From Chloroflexota bacterium (GTDB lineage Bacteria; Chloroflexota; Anaerolineae; Anaerolineales; Anaerolineaceae), in the NCBI GenBank assembly GCA_023381565.1, contig JAMCRR010000096.1, positions 187,942-251,941 of the forward strand: 64,000 nt of DNA, written 5' to 3'. The first letter of the stretch is position 1, and every line of letters starts with the position of its first letter. The position numbers and the translations under genes were made by a program. Shown here piece after piece: positions 55,537 through 64,000 of this stretch. Below the pieces are notes generated by a model. That model was not told the origin of the DNA. It made no database searches and saw only the letters and a program-made list of their open reading frames with translations.

Positions 55537-55545
55537 TGATATAAT
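55537..55545 (+). promoter_or_regulatory. Extended -10 promoter of the pentose phosphate operon
   Basis: TGATATAAT (extended -10), with TTGAGT 19 bases upstream as a possible weak -35. The predicted start of transcription is near 55552. Confidence 0.55.
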
Positions 55546-55564
55546 AAATAAATAATATCGAAAT

Positions 55565-57673
55565 ATGTCCATCAGGAGGATATTGGAACGGTTGTGGATA
55601 AATGCGACCCCCTCAAAGACCGAGCTTGATCAATTATGTATTAATACCATCCGTTTCTTATCGATCGATGCAGTTCAGAAGGCGAACAGCGGGCATCCGG
55701 GTTTGCCCATGGGTGCTGCGCCCATGGCTTATATCTTATGGACGCGGATGATGAAATATAATCCCCATAATCCGGAGTGGTTTGACCGGGATCGGTTCAT
55801 CCTTTCCGCCGGTCATGGTTCGATGCTGCTTTACAGCCTGTTATACCTGACCGGTTACGACCTCCCTCTTGATCAGATCAAGCAGTTCCGCCAGTGGGGC
55901 AGCGCGACACCCGGGCATCCCGAACGAGATATCCGCAGAGGAGTGGAGGTTACAACCGGCCCGCTGGGGCAGGGTTTTGGCAATGGGGTGGGAGAAGCCA
56001 TCGCTGAAGCCAATCTGGCGAGGCGCTACAACCGGCCCGGACACAACATTATCGACCATTATACTTACGGCATTGTCAGCGACGGCGACCTGATGGAAGG
56101 AACTGCCTCTGAAACCGCTTCGCTTGCCGGACATCTTCGGTTGGGGAAAATTATCTACCTATACGATAATAACCACGTCACCTTATCCGCCGGGTCGGAT
56201 ATCACGTTTAGCGAAGATGTACACAGGCGATTTGAAGCCTACGGCTGGCATACCCTCGACGTTGAGGATGGAAATGACCTGGCTGCGATCGATGATGCCT
56301 TGCAGACCGCCAGAAATATTACTAACAAACCCTCTCTGATATTAGTGCGCACCCATCTTGGGTATGGTTCTCCTCATAAGCAGGATACCTTTGAAGCGCA
56401 TGGGTCTCCTTTGGGGGAGGAAGAAGTACGTTTAACCAAAAAGAACCTGGGGTGGCCGGAAGAGCCCCAGTTTTACATCCCCGAAAATGCTCTCGATATC
56501 TTCCGGCAGGCAGTTGACCGGGGGCAGCAGCTCGAGGCCGAGTGGAACCGCAAGTTTGCCGCCTACAAGCAGGATTTCCCGGACCTGGGCCGAGAGCTGG
56601 AAAAGATGATGCGCGGGGAGCTGCCTGACGGCTGGGATGTCAAAATCCCTTCCTTCCCTGCGGACAGCAAAGGGATTGCAACCCGCGTCGCTTCCGGAAG
56701 AGTAATGAGCGCCTTTGCTCCTATGCTTCCAGGTTTAATCGGTGGGTCGGCAGATCTGGATCCTTCTACCCATACAATGCTCAAAGAAATGGGAGATTTT
56801 GAAAACCCAGACCTGCACGCAGAGGATTTGCAAGGGTCAGCCGGCGGAGGGTGGACTTACGCCGGTCGGAATATCCATTTCGGCGTTCGAGAGCACGGGA
56901 TGGGGTCCATCCTGAATGGAATCGCTGCCCACGGAGGGCTGATCCCATACGGAGCAACCTTCCTGATTTTCTCGGATTACATGCGTCCTCCCATGCGCCT
57001 GGCATCGTTGATGGAGTTGGGAGTGGTCTACGTGTTCACGCACGACAGCATCGGATTGGGTGAAGACGGCCCTACCCACCAGCCGGTGGAGCAGCTTGCC
57101 AACTTGCGGGCTGTCCCGCGGATGGTGGTCATCCGACCAGGAGATGCGAACGAAGTTGCTGAAGCCTGGAAGGTGGCAATCGCAATGCGCGACCGCCCGG
57201 TAGCACTTGTGTTGAGCCGCCAGAGCTTGCCGGTGCTCGATAGAGGCGAATATGCCCCTGCGCAGGGATTGCGGCAAGGAGCCTATATCCTGGCGGACCC
57301 GCCAGGGGGTAACCCTGACATCATCCTGATTGCCAGCGGATCGGAAGTCAACCTGATCGTACAGGCACGTCGACAGCTTGAACAAATGAAGTTTAACGTC
57401 CGGCTGGTGTCTATGCCAAGCTGGGAGCTATTTGAGGCCCAACCTGAAGAATACCAACATCACGTGCTGCCGCCGTCGATCAAGATGCGCTTATCGGTTG
57501 AGGCTGGTTCGGTACAGGGTTGGAGCCGCTATGTTGGAGATGAAGGGTTTGCTCTAGGAGTGGATCGGTTTGGGGCTTCCGCGCCGGGAGATGTGGTGAT
57601 GCGTGAATACGGATTTTCGGTCGATAACGTGGTACAGAAAACGTTGGCCCTGGTGGGGAAAATCCAATATTGA
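55565..57673 (+). CDS. tkt: Transketolase
   Basis: Up to 702 residues. Thiamine diphosphate enzyme moving two-carbon units between sugar phosphates. Motifs: [46 protein letters not shown]-type loop at [17 protein letters not shown], then [12 protein letters not shown] and the transketolase signature [20 protein letters not shown]. Start is uncertain: an ATG at 55565 has no ribosome site and lies only about 13 bases after the predicted transcription start, whereas AGGAGG at 55574-55579 precedes a TTG at 55583 by three bases and a TTG at 55592 by 12. Conserved sequence begins around residue 17. First gene of the operon. Confidence 0.95.
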   Translation: MSIRRILERLWINATPSKTELDQLCINTIRFLSIDAVQKANSGHPGLPMGAAPMAYILWTRMMKYNPHNPEWFDRDRFILSAGHGSMLLYSLLYLTGYDLPLDQIKQFRQWGSATPGHPERDIRRGVEVTTGPLGQGFGNGVGEAIAEANLARRYNRPGHNIIDHYTYGIVSDGDLMEGTASETASLAGHLRLGKIIYLYDNNHVTLSAGSDITFSEDVHRRFEAYGWHTLDVEDGNDLAAIDDALQTARNITNKPSLILVRTHLGYGSPHKQDTFEAHGSPLGEEEVRLTKKNLGWPEEPQFYIPENALDIFRQAVDRGQQLEAEWNRKFAAYKQDFPDLGRELEKMMRGELPDGWDVKIPSFPADSKGIATRVASGRVMSAFAPMLPGLIGGSADLDPSTHTMLKEMGDFENPDLHAEDLQGSAGGGWTYAGRNIHFGVREHGMGSILNGIAAHGGLIPYGATFLIFSDYMRPPMRLASLMELGVVYVFTHDSIGLGEDGPTHQPVEQLANLRAVPRMVVIRPGDANEVAEAWKVAIAMRDRPVALVLSRQSLPVLDRGEYAPAQGLRQGAYILADPPGGNPDIILIASGSEVNLIVQARRQLEQMKFNVRLVSMPSWELFEAQPEEYQHHVLPPSIKMRLSVEAGSVQGWSRYVGDEGFALGVDRFGASAPGDVVMREYGFSVDNVVQKTLALVGKIQY

Positions 57674-57701
57674 GAAGGTTCGTTATCAAAGGGTCGCCAT
57701 A

Positions 57702-58160
57702 ATGCGAATTGGAATTGCAGCGGATCACGGGGGTTTTTATCTAAAAAAAATTCTGGCTCAGAGGCTGATGGATCTCCAGAACGAGGTGATCGATTTTGGA
57801 GCGACTCAGCTAAACGATGAAGATGACTTTCCAGATTTTGTGGTTCCATTAGCCAGAGCTGTAGCCAGAGGAGAGGTTGAGCGAGGATTGGCGATTTGTG
57901 GCAGCGGAGTTGGCGCTTCGGTTGCCGCCAATAAAATTCCCGGGGTTCGAGCCGGTTTGATCACCGAGATATTTTCCGCGCACCAGGGGGTTGAAGACGA
58001 TAACATGAACGTGCTCTGCCTGGGTGGCAGAGTAGTTGGCGATGAACTGGCCTGGGAATTGGTACGGTCATTCCTGGGAGCCAAATATAAAGGCGCCGAA
58101 CGGTTCAACCGGAGATTGGAAAAAATAAGTGCATTAGAAAGGATAGAGGTAAGGAAATGA
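57702..58160 (+). CDS. rpiB: Ribose-5-phosphate isomerase B
   Basis: 152 residues from the ATG at 57702 (AAAGGG nine bases upstream). RpiB/LacAB family: RIGIAADHGGFYLKK at the N-terminus, then RGLAICGSGVGASVAANKIPGVRAGL with the active cysteine, and DDNMNVLCLGGRVVG. It interconverts ribose- and ribulose-5-phosphate. Overlaps the next gene by four bases (ATGA). Longer upstream reading (from 57603) overlaps the transketolase C-terminus and is not supported. Confidence 0.95.
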   Translation: MRIGIAADHGGFYLKKILAQRLMDLQNEVIDFGATQLNDEDDFPDFVVPLARAVARGEVERGLAICGSGVGASVAANKIPGVRAGLITEIFSAHQGVEDDNMNVLCLGGRVVGDELAWELVRSFLGAKYKGAERFNRRLEKISALERIEVRK

Positions 58161-60979
58161 GTGAAAACCCTCTTAAGCAACTCGAATCATACAACCAGAG
58201 CATCTGGATAGATTTTATCCGCCGGGGAACGATCACTTCTGGAGATCTCAAACGATGGATTGACGAAGATGGCATCAGCGGGGTGACGTCAAACCCTTCA
58301 ATCTTCGAGAAAGCGATTGCCGGCAGCCATGATTATGATGATGATATCCAGTCGATGGCGAAGCAAAATAAATCCGTTGAAGAAATCTACCAATCCCTGA
58401 CCGTCACAGATATTCAAAAAGCTGCGGACCTTTTCAAACAAACCTATCATGCAACGAACGGAAAAGATGGCTTTGTCAGTCTCGAGGTTTCTCCCCTCCT
58501 TGCGCACGACACCGAGGCGACGATCCGCGAAGCGCGACACTTGTGGTCGGTCGTCAATCGTCCGAATGTGATGATCAAAGTGCCAGGAACTCGCGAGGGT
58601 TTACCTGCAATTCGGCAGTTGATTTCCGAAGGAATCAACGTCAACATCACGCTCTTATTTGGCTTGCCGCGCTATCGCGATGTGGTGGAAGCCTATCTCT
58701 CCGGGTTAGAGGAGCGGGTGCGCAACAACCAATCGATTGAGCGGGTCGCGTCTGTGGCAAGCTTCTTTCTCAGCAGGATCGACGTTCTGATTGATCCATC
58801 TCTAGAGGTATTGATTAATGCCGGCGGTGAAAAAGGTCAGCTTGCCGAGCAGGTTCTTGGTGAAACAGCAATTGCCAGCGCCAAAGAAGCTTATATCATC
58901 TATCAAGAATTATTTCAGAGCAGCCGTTTCAAAACGTTAGCCGACCAGGGGGCCAGGACACAACGGCTATTGTGGGCGAGCACCAGTACCAAGAACCCAA
59001 AGTACAGCGATGTGAAATATGTCGAAGCGCTCGTCGGCCCGAATACAATCAATACCCTGCCCATTGAAACTCTGAATGCTTACCGCGATCATGGCGAGCC
59101 TGCTCCACGATTAACCGAAGGCCTCGAGGCAGCCAGGCGAACCTTTGCAGCTCTGCCTAAATTAGGGATTAACCTGGATGCTGCCACCCAACAGTTGGAA
59201 GATGAAGCAGTTGAGAAATTCATCCAACCCTACCAACTGCTAATGAACACTCTGAGGGAAAAACGCGAAGCAGCCTTGCAGAAAACAGGAGACAGCCAGG
59301 TGACCGATGCCGAAAGTTATCAGGATAAAATCCGAACGCGGCTTTCGACCCTGGAAAAAGAGCGTTTTTCCGACCGTCTGTGGCGCAAGGATGCCAGCCT
59401 GTGGTCATCGGATACGATCGAACAGGAATCGATCCGCAATGCATTAGGTTGGCTGCACGTCGCCGAGAAAATGGAAGAAAACCTGAATCTTCTGACCAGC
59501 TTTGTTGACAAGGTTAATGTAGATGGGTTCAGCCACGTTGTCCATATGGGGATGGGCGGGAGCAGCCTGGCTCCGCTGGTCTTCCAGAAATCCTTCCAAA
59601 AGGATGGCAAGGGACTCCCCTTGACTATCCTCGACACAACAGACCCAACCACCATCCATTCGATTGAACGGGAACTCCCCCTGGCGCATACTCTTTTTAT
59701 TGTGGCGAGTAAATCAGGAACCACGGCCGAGCCAATTGCGTTTGAAGAATATTTCTATGCAAAAGTAAAAGCGCTAAAAGGGAATCTGGCCGGCGAAAAT
59801 TTCGTCGCCATCACCGATCCTGGCACCCCGGCCGTAAAAGTGGCTCATGATAGAAATTACCGGCAAGTATTTCTTAACTTCGCCGATATCGGAGGACGAT
59901 ATTCCGCATTATCCTATTTTGGATTAGTGCCTGCTGCCTTGATGGGTATCGACGCAAAAAGCCTGCTCGACCGGGCGTTGCGAAAAGTGCATGCATGCGC
60001 ATCATCTGTTCCTGTGAAGGATAATCCAGGGATGGTTTTAGGGGCAGCTTTGGGAGAATTTGCCAGACAGGGAATGGATAAAGTCACATTCGTGATGCCA
60101 GAGTCCATCTCTACATTGGGGATGTGGTTAGAGCAACTGCTTGCTGAGAGCACAGGAAAAAAAGGGACGGGCTTGATCCCAATCGCAGGAGAGAGGTTAG
60201 GCACTCCTTCGGTTTATGGGAACGATCGCGTATTCGTCTGTATGGAAATAAAAGGAGAGGCAGATCCAGATGTAGAAGAAAAGATCACGACTCTGAAGAA
60301 AGCCGGTCACCCGATGGTGACCATCCAGATGGATAGCCCGCTTGACTTGGGGCAGGAATTTTTCCGTTGGGAAATCGCTACAGCAGTCGCCGGCGCTGTT
60401 CTCGAGATAAATCCGTTTGACCAGCCGAACGTACAGGAAAGTAAAGATAACACCAACAGACTCTTGGACCTGGTCCGCAAAGAAGGCAAGCTTCCCGAGC
60501 AGCCCGTTACTCTAATCCAGGGACCGCTGAGCTTTTTCGGGCAGGAGAATGCCTCAAACAGCGAGGGGATGCTCAAGTGGTTTTTCAGCCAGGAGCACCC
60601 CGGAGATTACGTCGCTATTCTGGCGTACCTTCACGAAACACCGGAGACTGACCAGGCTTTGCAGCGCATGCGGCTCAGACTGCGCGACCGGCTGCACCTG
60701 GCAACCACCAGCGGGTATGGACCACGCTACCTGCATTCCACCGGGCAGCTCCACAAAGGAGGTCCGAACACCGGGTTGTACCTGCAAATCACTGCCGATG
60801 AGGAGGTTGAGGTACCGATCCCTGGTCAGCCGTATACGTTCAACCTTTTTCAAAGGGCTCAAGCATTGGGCGATCTAGAATCGCTACACCGGCACAACAG
60901 GCGGGCGATGCGGATCCATATTAACGGCGACCTGAGGCAAGGGTTAGCGGCTCTGGCTAGAGCGGTTGAGGCAGTGTAA
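58157..60979 (+). CDS. tal-pgi: Bifunctional transaldolase/glucose-6-phosphate isomerase
   Basis: 940 residues, a natural fusion. Residues 1-370 are a transaldolase: GVTSNPSIFEKAI, FVSLEVSPLLAHDT and NVMIKVPGTREGLPA with the Schiff-base lysine (about 141), then INVNITLLFGLPRY. Residues from about 385 are a glucose-6-phosphate isomerase: VVHMGMGGSSLAPLVF, LFIVASKSGTTAEPIAFEEYF, SALSYFGLVPAALMG and, near the C-terminus, GPRYLHSTGQLHKGG. Such fusions link the non-oxidative pentose phosphate branch with fructose-6-phosphate recycling to glucose-6-phosphate. The gene overlaps rpiB by four bases and the HAD gene by one. Confidence 0.96.
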   Translation: MSENPLKQLESYNQSIWIDFIRRGTITSGDLKRWIDEDGISGVTSNPSIFEKAIAGSHDYDDDIQSMAKQNKSVEEIYQSLTVTDIQKAADLFKQTYHATNGKDGFVSLEVSPLLAHDTEATIREARHLWSVVNRPNVMIKVPGTREGLPAIRQLISEGINVNITLLFGLPRYRDVVEAYLSGLEERVRNNQSIERVASVASFFLSRIDVLIDPSLEVLINAGGEKGQLAEQVLGETAIASAKEAYIIYQELFQSSRFKTLADQGARTQRLLWASTSTKNPKYSDVKYVEALVGPNTINTLPIETLNAYRDHGEPAPRLTEGLEAARRTFAALPKLGINLDAATQQLEDEAVEKFIQPYQLLMNTLREKREAALQKTGDSQVTDAESYQDKIRTRLSTLEKERFSDRLWRKDASLWSSDTIEQESIRNALGWLHVAEKMEENLNLLTSFVDKVNVDGFSHVVHMGMGGSSLAPLVFQKSFQKDGKGLPLTILDTTDPTTIHSIERELPLAHTLFIVASKSGTTAEPIAFEEYFYAKVKALKGNLAGENFVAITDPGTPAVKVAHDRNYRQVFLNFADIGGRYSALSYFGLVPAALMGIDAKSLLDRALRKVHACASSVPVKDNPGMVLGAALGEFARQGMDKVTFVMPESISTLGMWLEQLLAESTGKKGTGLIPIAGERLGTPSVYGNDRVFVCMEIKGEADPDVEEKITTLKKAGHPMVTIQMDSPLDLGQEFFRWEIATAVAGAVLEINPFDQPNVQESKDNTNRLLDLVRKEGKLPEQPVTLIQGPLSFFGQENASNSEGMLKWFFSQEHPGDYVAILAYLHETPETDQALQRMRLRLRDRLHLATTSGYGPRYLHSTGQLHKGGPNTGLYLQITADEEVEVPIPGQPYTFNLFQRAQALGDLESLHRHNRRAMRIHINGDLRQGLAALARAVEAV

Positions 60980-61596
60980 TGGATAAACCTCGCGTTAACA
61001 CAATCTTCCTGGACATCGGGGGTGTGCTTCTCAACAACGGCTGGGACCGGGGTTTAAGAAAACTGGCGGCGAGCACCTTCGAATTGGATTTCACTGAAAT
61101 GGATGAGCGTCACCACCTGACCTTCGATACCTACGAGGAGGGAAAGATAACCCTTGATGAATACCTGGAGCGGGTGATCTTCTACGAGCAGCGCAGCTTT
61201 TCGCCCCAGGATTTCAAAGAGTTCATGTTTGCCCAGTCGAAGCCCATGCCCAAAATGATCGACACGATGAAAGAGCTGAAATCCCGCTATAGACTCAAGA
61301 TTGCCACGGTCAGCAATGAAGGCCGAGAGCTGACCATCCACCGCATCCAAAACTTTAAACTGAACGAGTTTGTGGATTTCTTTATTTCGTCATGCTTCGT
61401 GCATTTCCGCAAACCCGATCGAGATATTTACCGCGTTGCCCTGGATACTGCCCAGACGCTGCCCGAGAATGTAGTCTATATCGATGATCGGATGATGTTC
61501 GTTGAAGTTGCACGCTCGATGGAAATAAAGAGTTTCCAACATACAGCGTATGAATCTACCCTGGAACATCTGGAAAAATATGGCCTGGTGTTATGA
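60979..61596 (+). CDS. HAD-superfamily hydrolase in the pentose phosphate operon
   Basis: 205 residues, a HAD IA-type phosphatase with a helical cap. Motif I is IFLDIGGVLLNNG, so the second aspartate of DxD is replaced by glycine; motif II ATVSNEG has the serine, motif III is FRKPDRDIY and motif IV YIDDRMM. The loss of the second DxD residue is common in the GGVL-type subgroup of HAD IA proteins and weakens a phosphatase call. It is translated with tal-pgi (TAATG overlap) and precedes gnd. It may repair or recycle a sugar phosphate of the pathway; this is inference. Confidence 0.82.
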   Translation: MDKPRVNTIFLDIGGVLLNNGWDRGLRKLAASTFELDFTEMDERHHLTFDTYEEGKITLDEYLERVIFYEQRSFSPQDFKEFMFAQSKPMPKMIDTMKELKSRYRLKIATVSNEGRELTIHRIQNFKLNEFVDFFISSCFVHFRKPDRDIYRVALDTAQTLPENVVYIDDRMMFVEVARSMEIKSFQHTAYESTLEHLEKYGLVL

Positions 61597-61680
61597 ATCT
61601 GGAAAGCAGATGAAGTACCGGGAGGGATAGATTGACCAGCTACTATCATGAACAACAGTCAGATTGAAAGGTAGGGGATC

Positions 61681-63105
61681 ATGGACGAAAATGGGTTTGA
61701 GATCGGCATGATCGGCCTGGGCGTGATGGGCCGGAACCTGGTTTTGAATATTGCCGATCATGGTTTTTCCGTTGTCGGTTACGACAAAGACCCGAGCCGA
61801 GTAAAGGCTCTCCAAAACGAAGCGACGGGAGAAAAAATCCGTGGAGAAGAGAAAATTGACGAGTTCATTGGCAGGCTACGCAAACCGCGGGCGGTGATGA
61901 TGCTTGTGCCTGCCGGCGCTCCTGTCGATTCGGTCATCAGGGATATCCTGCCGTACCTGGAACCTGGAGATTTACTGATCGATGGGGGAAATTCTTTCTA
62001 CAAAGACACGGTCTTGCGAGCGAAGACCCTGGCCGAAAAAAACATCGATTATCTGGGTGTTGGGATTTCAGGAGGCGAGCGTGGAGCACGCTATGGCCCG
62101 AGTATGATGCCCGGAGGGCGAAGGGAGGCTTACGAACGCGTGCGACCGATCTTCGAAAAAGTTGCCGCGCACGTGAATGGCGATCCCTGCGTTACCTACC
62201 TTGGGCCGGGAGCAGCGGGACATTATGTCAAAATGGTGCATAACGGGTTGGAATACGGCTTAATGCAGCTGATTGCCGAGAGCTATGACCTGATGAAACG
62301 CGGATTGGGGATGAGCGATGAGGAAATGCAATCAATATATTCTACCTGGAACCAGACAGAACTGAATTCGTTCCTCATCGAAATTACCGCGAATATTTTC
62401 AACGCCATCGACGAGCGCACAGGGAAACGGTTGATCGATGAAATCCTGGATGAAGCCAAACAGAAGGGCACCGGGAAATGGACATCACAGGAGGCACTCG
62501 ATTTGCAAGTCCCCGCGCCAACGATTGATGTGGCTGTGGGAATGCGAGACTTATCCGTCTTTAAGAAGATTAGAGAAGAAGCCAGCCGCTCATTGCAAGG
62601 ACCCTCCCCGGTATATCAGGGAGATCGCCAGGAATTCCTGGAGCACTTAAAAAATGCGCTCTATGCGAGCATGATCATCGTTTTCGCACAAGGGATGGCT
62701 TTATTAAGGACCGCCTCAAATGCCTATGGATACAATTTGGATTTGCGAGCGATCGCCAGCATCTGGAGAGGCGGCTGTATCATCCGGGCAGGTGTCTTGG
62801 AACACATTCGGGAGGCCTACCGCAGTAAACCAGAATTAGCCAACCTTCTGCTTGACTCCAAATTAGGGCACCAGGATGTTGTCAGGTCTCAGGGGGACTT
62901 GAGAGCGATCGTGATAGCTGCAGCAGAAATGGGAATCCCTGCGCCCGGGTTTATGACTTCGCTGGCATATTTTGATGGACTGCGCAGTGCGATACTGCCG
63001 GCTAACTTAATTCAGGCGCAGAGGGATTATTTTGGAGCACACACATACGAGCGCGTCGATGAAAAAGGGGTGTTCCATACCGAGTGGGCGCCTGTGAAAG
63101 GATAG
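61681..63105 (+). CDS. gnd: 6-phosphogluconate dehydrogenase, decarboxylating
   Basis: 474 residues, the long form of the enzyme. It oxidises 6-phosphogluconate to ribulose-5-phosphate and CO2. Motifs: IGMIGLGVMGRNLVLNIADHGF (dinucleotide-binding loop), GGERGARYGPSMMPGG, the catalytic lysine in AGHYVKMVHNGLEYG and IWRGGCIIRAG. GGTAGGGG precedes the ATG. It lies 84 bases after the HAD gene and seven before zwf. Confidence 0.96.
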   Translation: MDENGFEIGMIGLGVMGRNLVLNIADHGFSVVGYDKDPSRVKALQNEATGEKIRGEEKIDEFIGRLRKPRAVMMLVPAGAPVDSVIRDILPYLEPGDLLIDGGNSFYKDTVLRAKTLAEKNIDYLGVGISGGERGARYGPSMMPGGRREAYERVRPIFEKVAAHVNGDPCVTYLGPGAAGHYVKMVHNGLEYGLMQLIAESYDLMKRGLGMSDEEMQSIYSTWNQTELNSFLIEITANIFNAIDERTGKRLIDEILDEAKQKGTGKWTSQEALDLQVPAPTIDVAVGMRDLSVFKKIREEASRSLQGPSPVYQGDRQEFLEHLKNALYASMIIVFAQGMALLRTASNAYGYNLDLRAIASIWRGGCIIRAGVLEHIREAYRSKPELANLLLDSKLGHQDVVRSQGDLRAIVIAAAEMGIPAPGFMTSLAYFDGLRSAILPANLIQAQRDYFGAHTYERVDEKGVFHTEWAPVKG

Positions 63106-63111
63106 GTTGGG

Positions 63112-64000
63112 ATGACGACAACGGAATTTAAACCTGAACCAACCACAATCGTAATCTTTGGCGCAGGGGGTGATCTGACCTGGCGAAAATTAACCCCTGC
63201 CTTATTCGACCTGTATACAGATAATTGGCTCCCAGAGCATTTCAAGATTCTTGGGGTGGACATAAAACCTCTGAAAGAGGATGAATTTTGCGAACGGGTA
63301 CGGGATGGGGTGACGAAGTTTGCGCGTACCTATAAAGAGAACGAGGGGAAATTGGGAGATTTTTTAATCCACGTTGACTATCTTTGCGCAGATTTTAAGA
63401 ATCCCCAGGAGATTGAATCTCTGGCTTCTCGGCTGACAGATATCGATCAGGAGTGGGACACTCAAGCCAACCATATTTTTTACCAGGCGACCCCACCCGA
63501 GATGGTCGAAACGATTGTCCAGCAGCTGGCCCACGCGCACCTGAACCGCGACCGAAAACATGCGCGCATCGTCCTGGAAAAGCCCTTCGGGCATGACCTG
63601 GCTTCGGCACAGGAGCTCAACGGCATGCTGACTTCTGCGTTTGCTGAATCCCAGATATATCGCATCGATCACTATTTGGGAAAGGAAACCGTTCAGAATA
63701 TCCTGGCATTTCGGTTTGCAAATGCGCTCTTTGAGCCGATTTGGGACCGCAGGTATATCGATCACGTCCAGATCACCGTCGCCGAGAGAGTGGGGGTCGA
63801 ACACCGGGGGGCTTACTACGAGCATGCCGGAGCCTTGCGCGATATGATCCAGAACCACCTGCTGCAAATTTTATGTCTGGTGGCGATGGAACCCCCGGTT
63901 TTGTTTGAGGCGGATGAAATTCGCAATCGTAAAGTGGACGTGCTGCACGCCATCCGGCCGATGTCGCAAGAGCAGGTGATCCATTACGCAGCTCGCGGTC
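63112..64000 (+). CDS. zwf: Glucose-6-phosphate dehydrogenase, N-terminal part
   Basis: About 296 codons before the window ends. It oxidises glucose-6-phosphate to 6-phosphogluconolactone with NADP or NAD. Motifs: VIFGAGGDLTWRKLTPALFDLY (dinucleotide fold), RIVLEKPFGHD, YRIDHYLGKETVQNI with the catalytic histidine and DHYLGKE signature, and HVQITVAERVGVEHRG. The start ATG at 63112 follows GGTTGGG. Last visible gene of the pentose phosphate operon. Confidence 0.95.
   Translation, partial: MTTTEFKPEPTTIVIFGAGGDLTWRKLTPALFDLYTDNWLPEHFKILGVDIKPLKEDEFCERVRDGVTKFARTYKENEGKLGDFLIHVDYLCADFKNPQEIESLASRLTDIDQEWDTQANHIFYQATPPEMVETIVQQLAHAHLNRDRKHARIVLEKPFGHDLASAQELNGMLTSAFAESQIYRIDHYLGKETVQNILAFRFANALFEPIWDRRYIDHVQITVAERVGVEHRGAYYEHAGALRDMIQNHLLQILCLVAMEPPVLFEADEIRNRKVDVLHAIRPMSQEQVIHYAARG

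Overview
The window reads as chromosomal DNA of a bacterium from the phylum Chloroflexota, most likely class Anaerolineae. This is an inference from gene content and from the style of the conserved hypothetical proteins, not from a marker gene. Coding density is high and base composition is even. I see no insertion sequences, prophage genes, CRISPR arrays or rRNA. TGA is used as an ordinary stop codon by many genes here, so the standard bacterial code applies.

Layout: (1) 1-14.6 kb is housekeeping: the N-terminus of FtsH, a HAD-DinB fusion, an eight-cysteine small protein, EF-P, a MogA-type protein, a PHP-AlbA fusion, an hsp20-lon-receiver operon, tRNA-Arg(UCU), two linked conserved hypotheticals, a LysM/M23 peptidase, a DUF192 protein, a second lone receiver, exonuclease III and a 48-residue Flp-type pilin. 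(2) 14.6-18.1 kb is gcvH-gcvPA-gcvPB behind a well-formed promoter and a tandem glycine riboswitch. (3) 18.1-21.7 kb is a three-subunit biotin-dependent acyl-CoA carboxylase. (4) 21.8-35.4 kb, the centre of interest, is a Pfa/PUFA-synthase-like iterative lipid synthase operon. In transcription order (minus strand) it runs: KS-AT-coiled coil-ACP-ACP-ACP-structural KR; catalytic KR-DH; pseudo-KS-AT (PfaB-like); a free-standing double hot-dog dehydratase (the C-terminal half of PfaC); a PfaD-type enoyl reductase; and a Sfp-type phosphopantetheinyl transferase. The ketoreductase is split between two overlapping genes, and the second KS-CLF pair of PfaC is absent. The carboxylase downstream could supply malonyl-CoA. 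(5) 35.6-36.1 kb holds a membrane-anchored rhodanese gene with an in-frame TGA where a CxC motif would have its second cysteine. A small hairpin of bacterial SECIS type follows, making it a candidate selenoprotein.

(6) 36.1-49.7 kb carries an MFS transporter, RecD2, TypA/BipA, a CmpB-like membrane protein, a heterodimeric ABC exporter, a TrmH-family methyltransferase, and a pair made of a GT21-like glycosyltransferase with a YkoP-like tail and a flippase-like membrane protein. (7) 49.7-55.4 kb looks like a D-amino-acid locus. The two domains of D-glutamate cyclase (DUF1445 and DUF4392) are encoded by separate tail-to-tail genes, beside an unassigned PLP enzyme and an N-acyl-D-amino-acid deacylase. 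(8) 55.5-64 kb is a pentose-phosphate operon: transketolase, rpiB, a transaldolase-glucose-6-phosphate isomerase fusion, a HAD phosphatase, gnd, and zwf running off the end.

Several starts were moved inward from the longest reading frame where a Shine-Dalgarno sequence or the domain boundary supported it. Two genes are incomplete at the window edges (ftsH at the left, zwf at the right).
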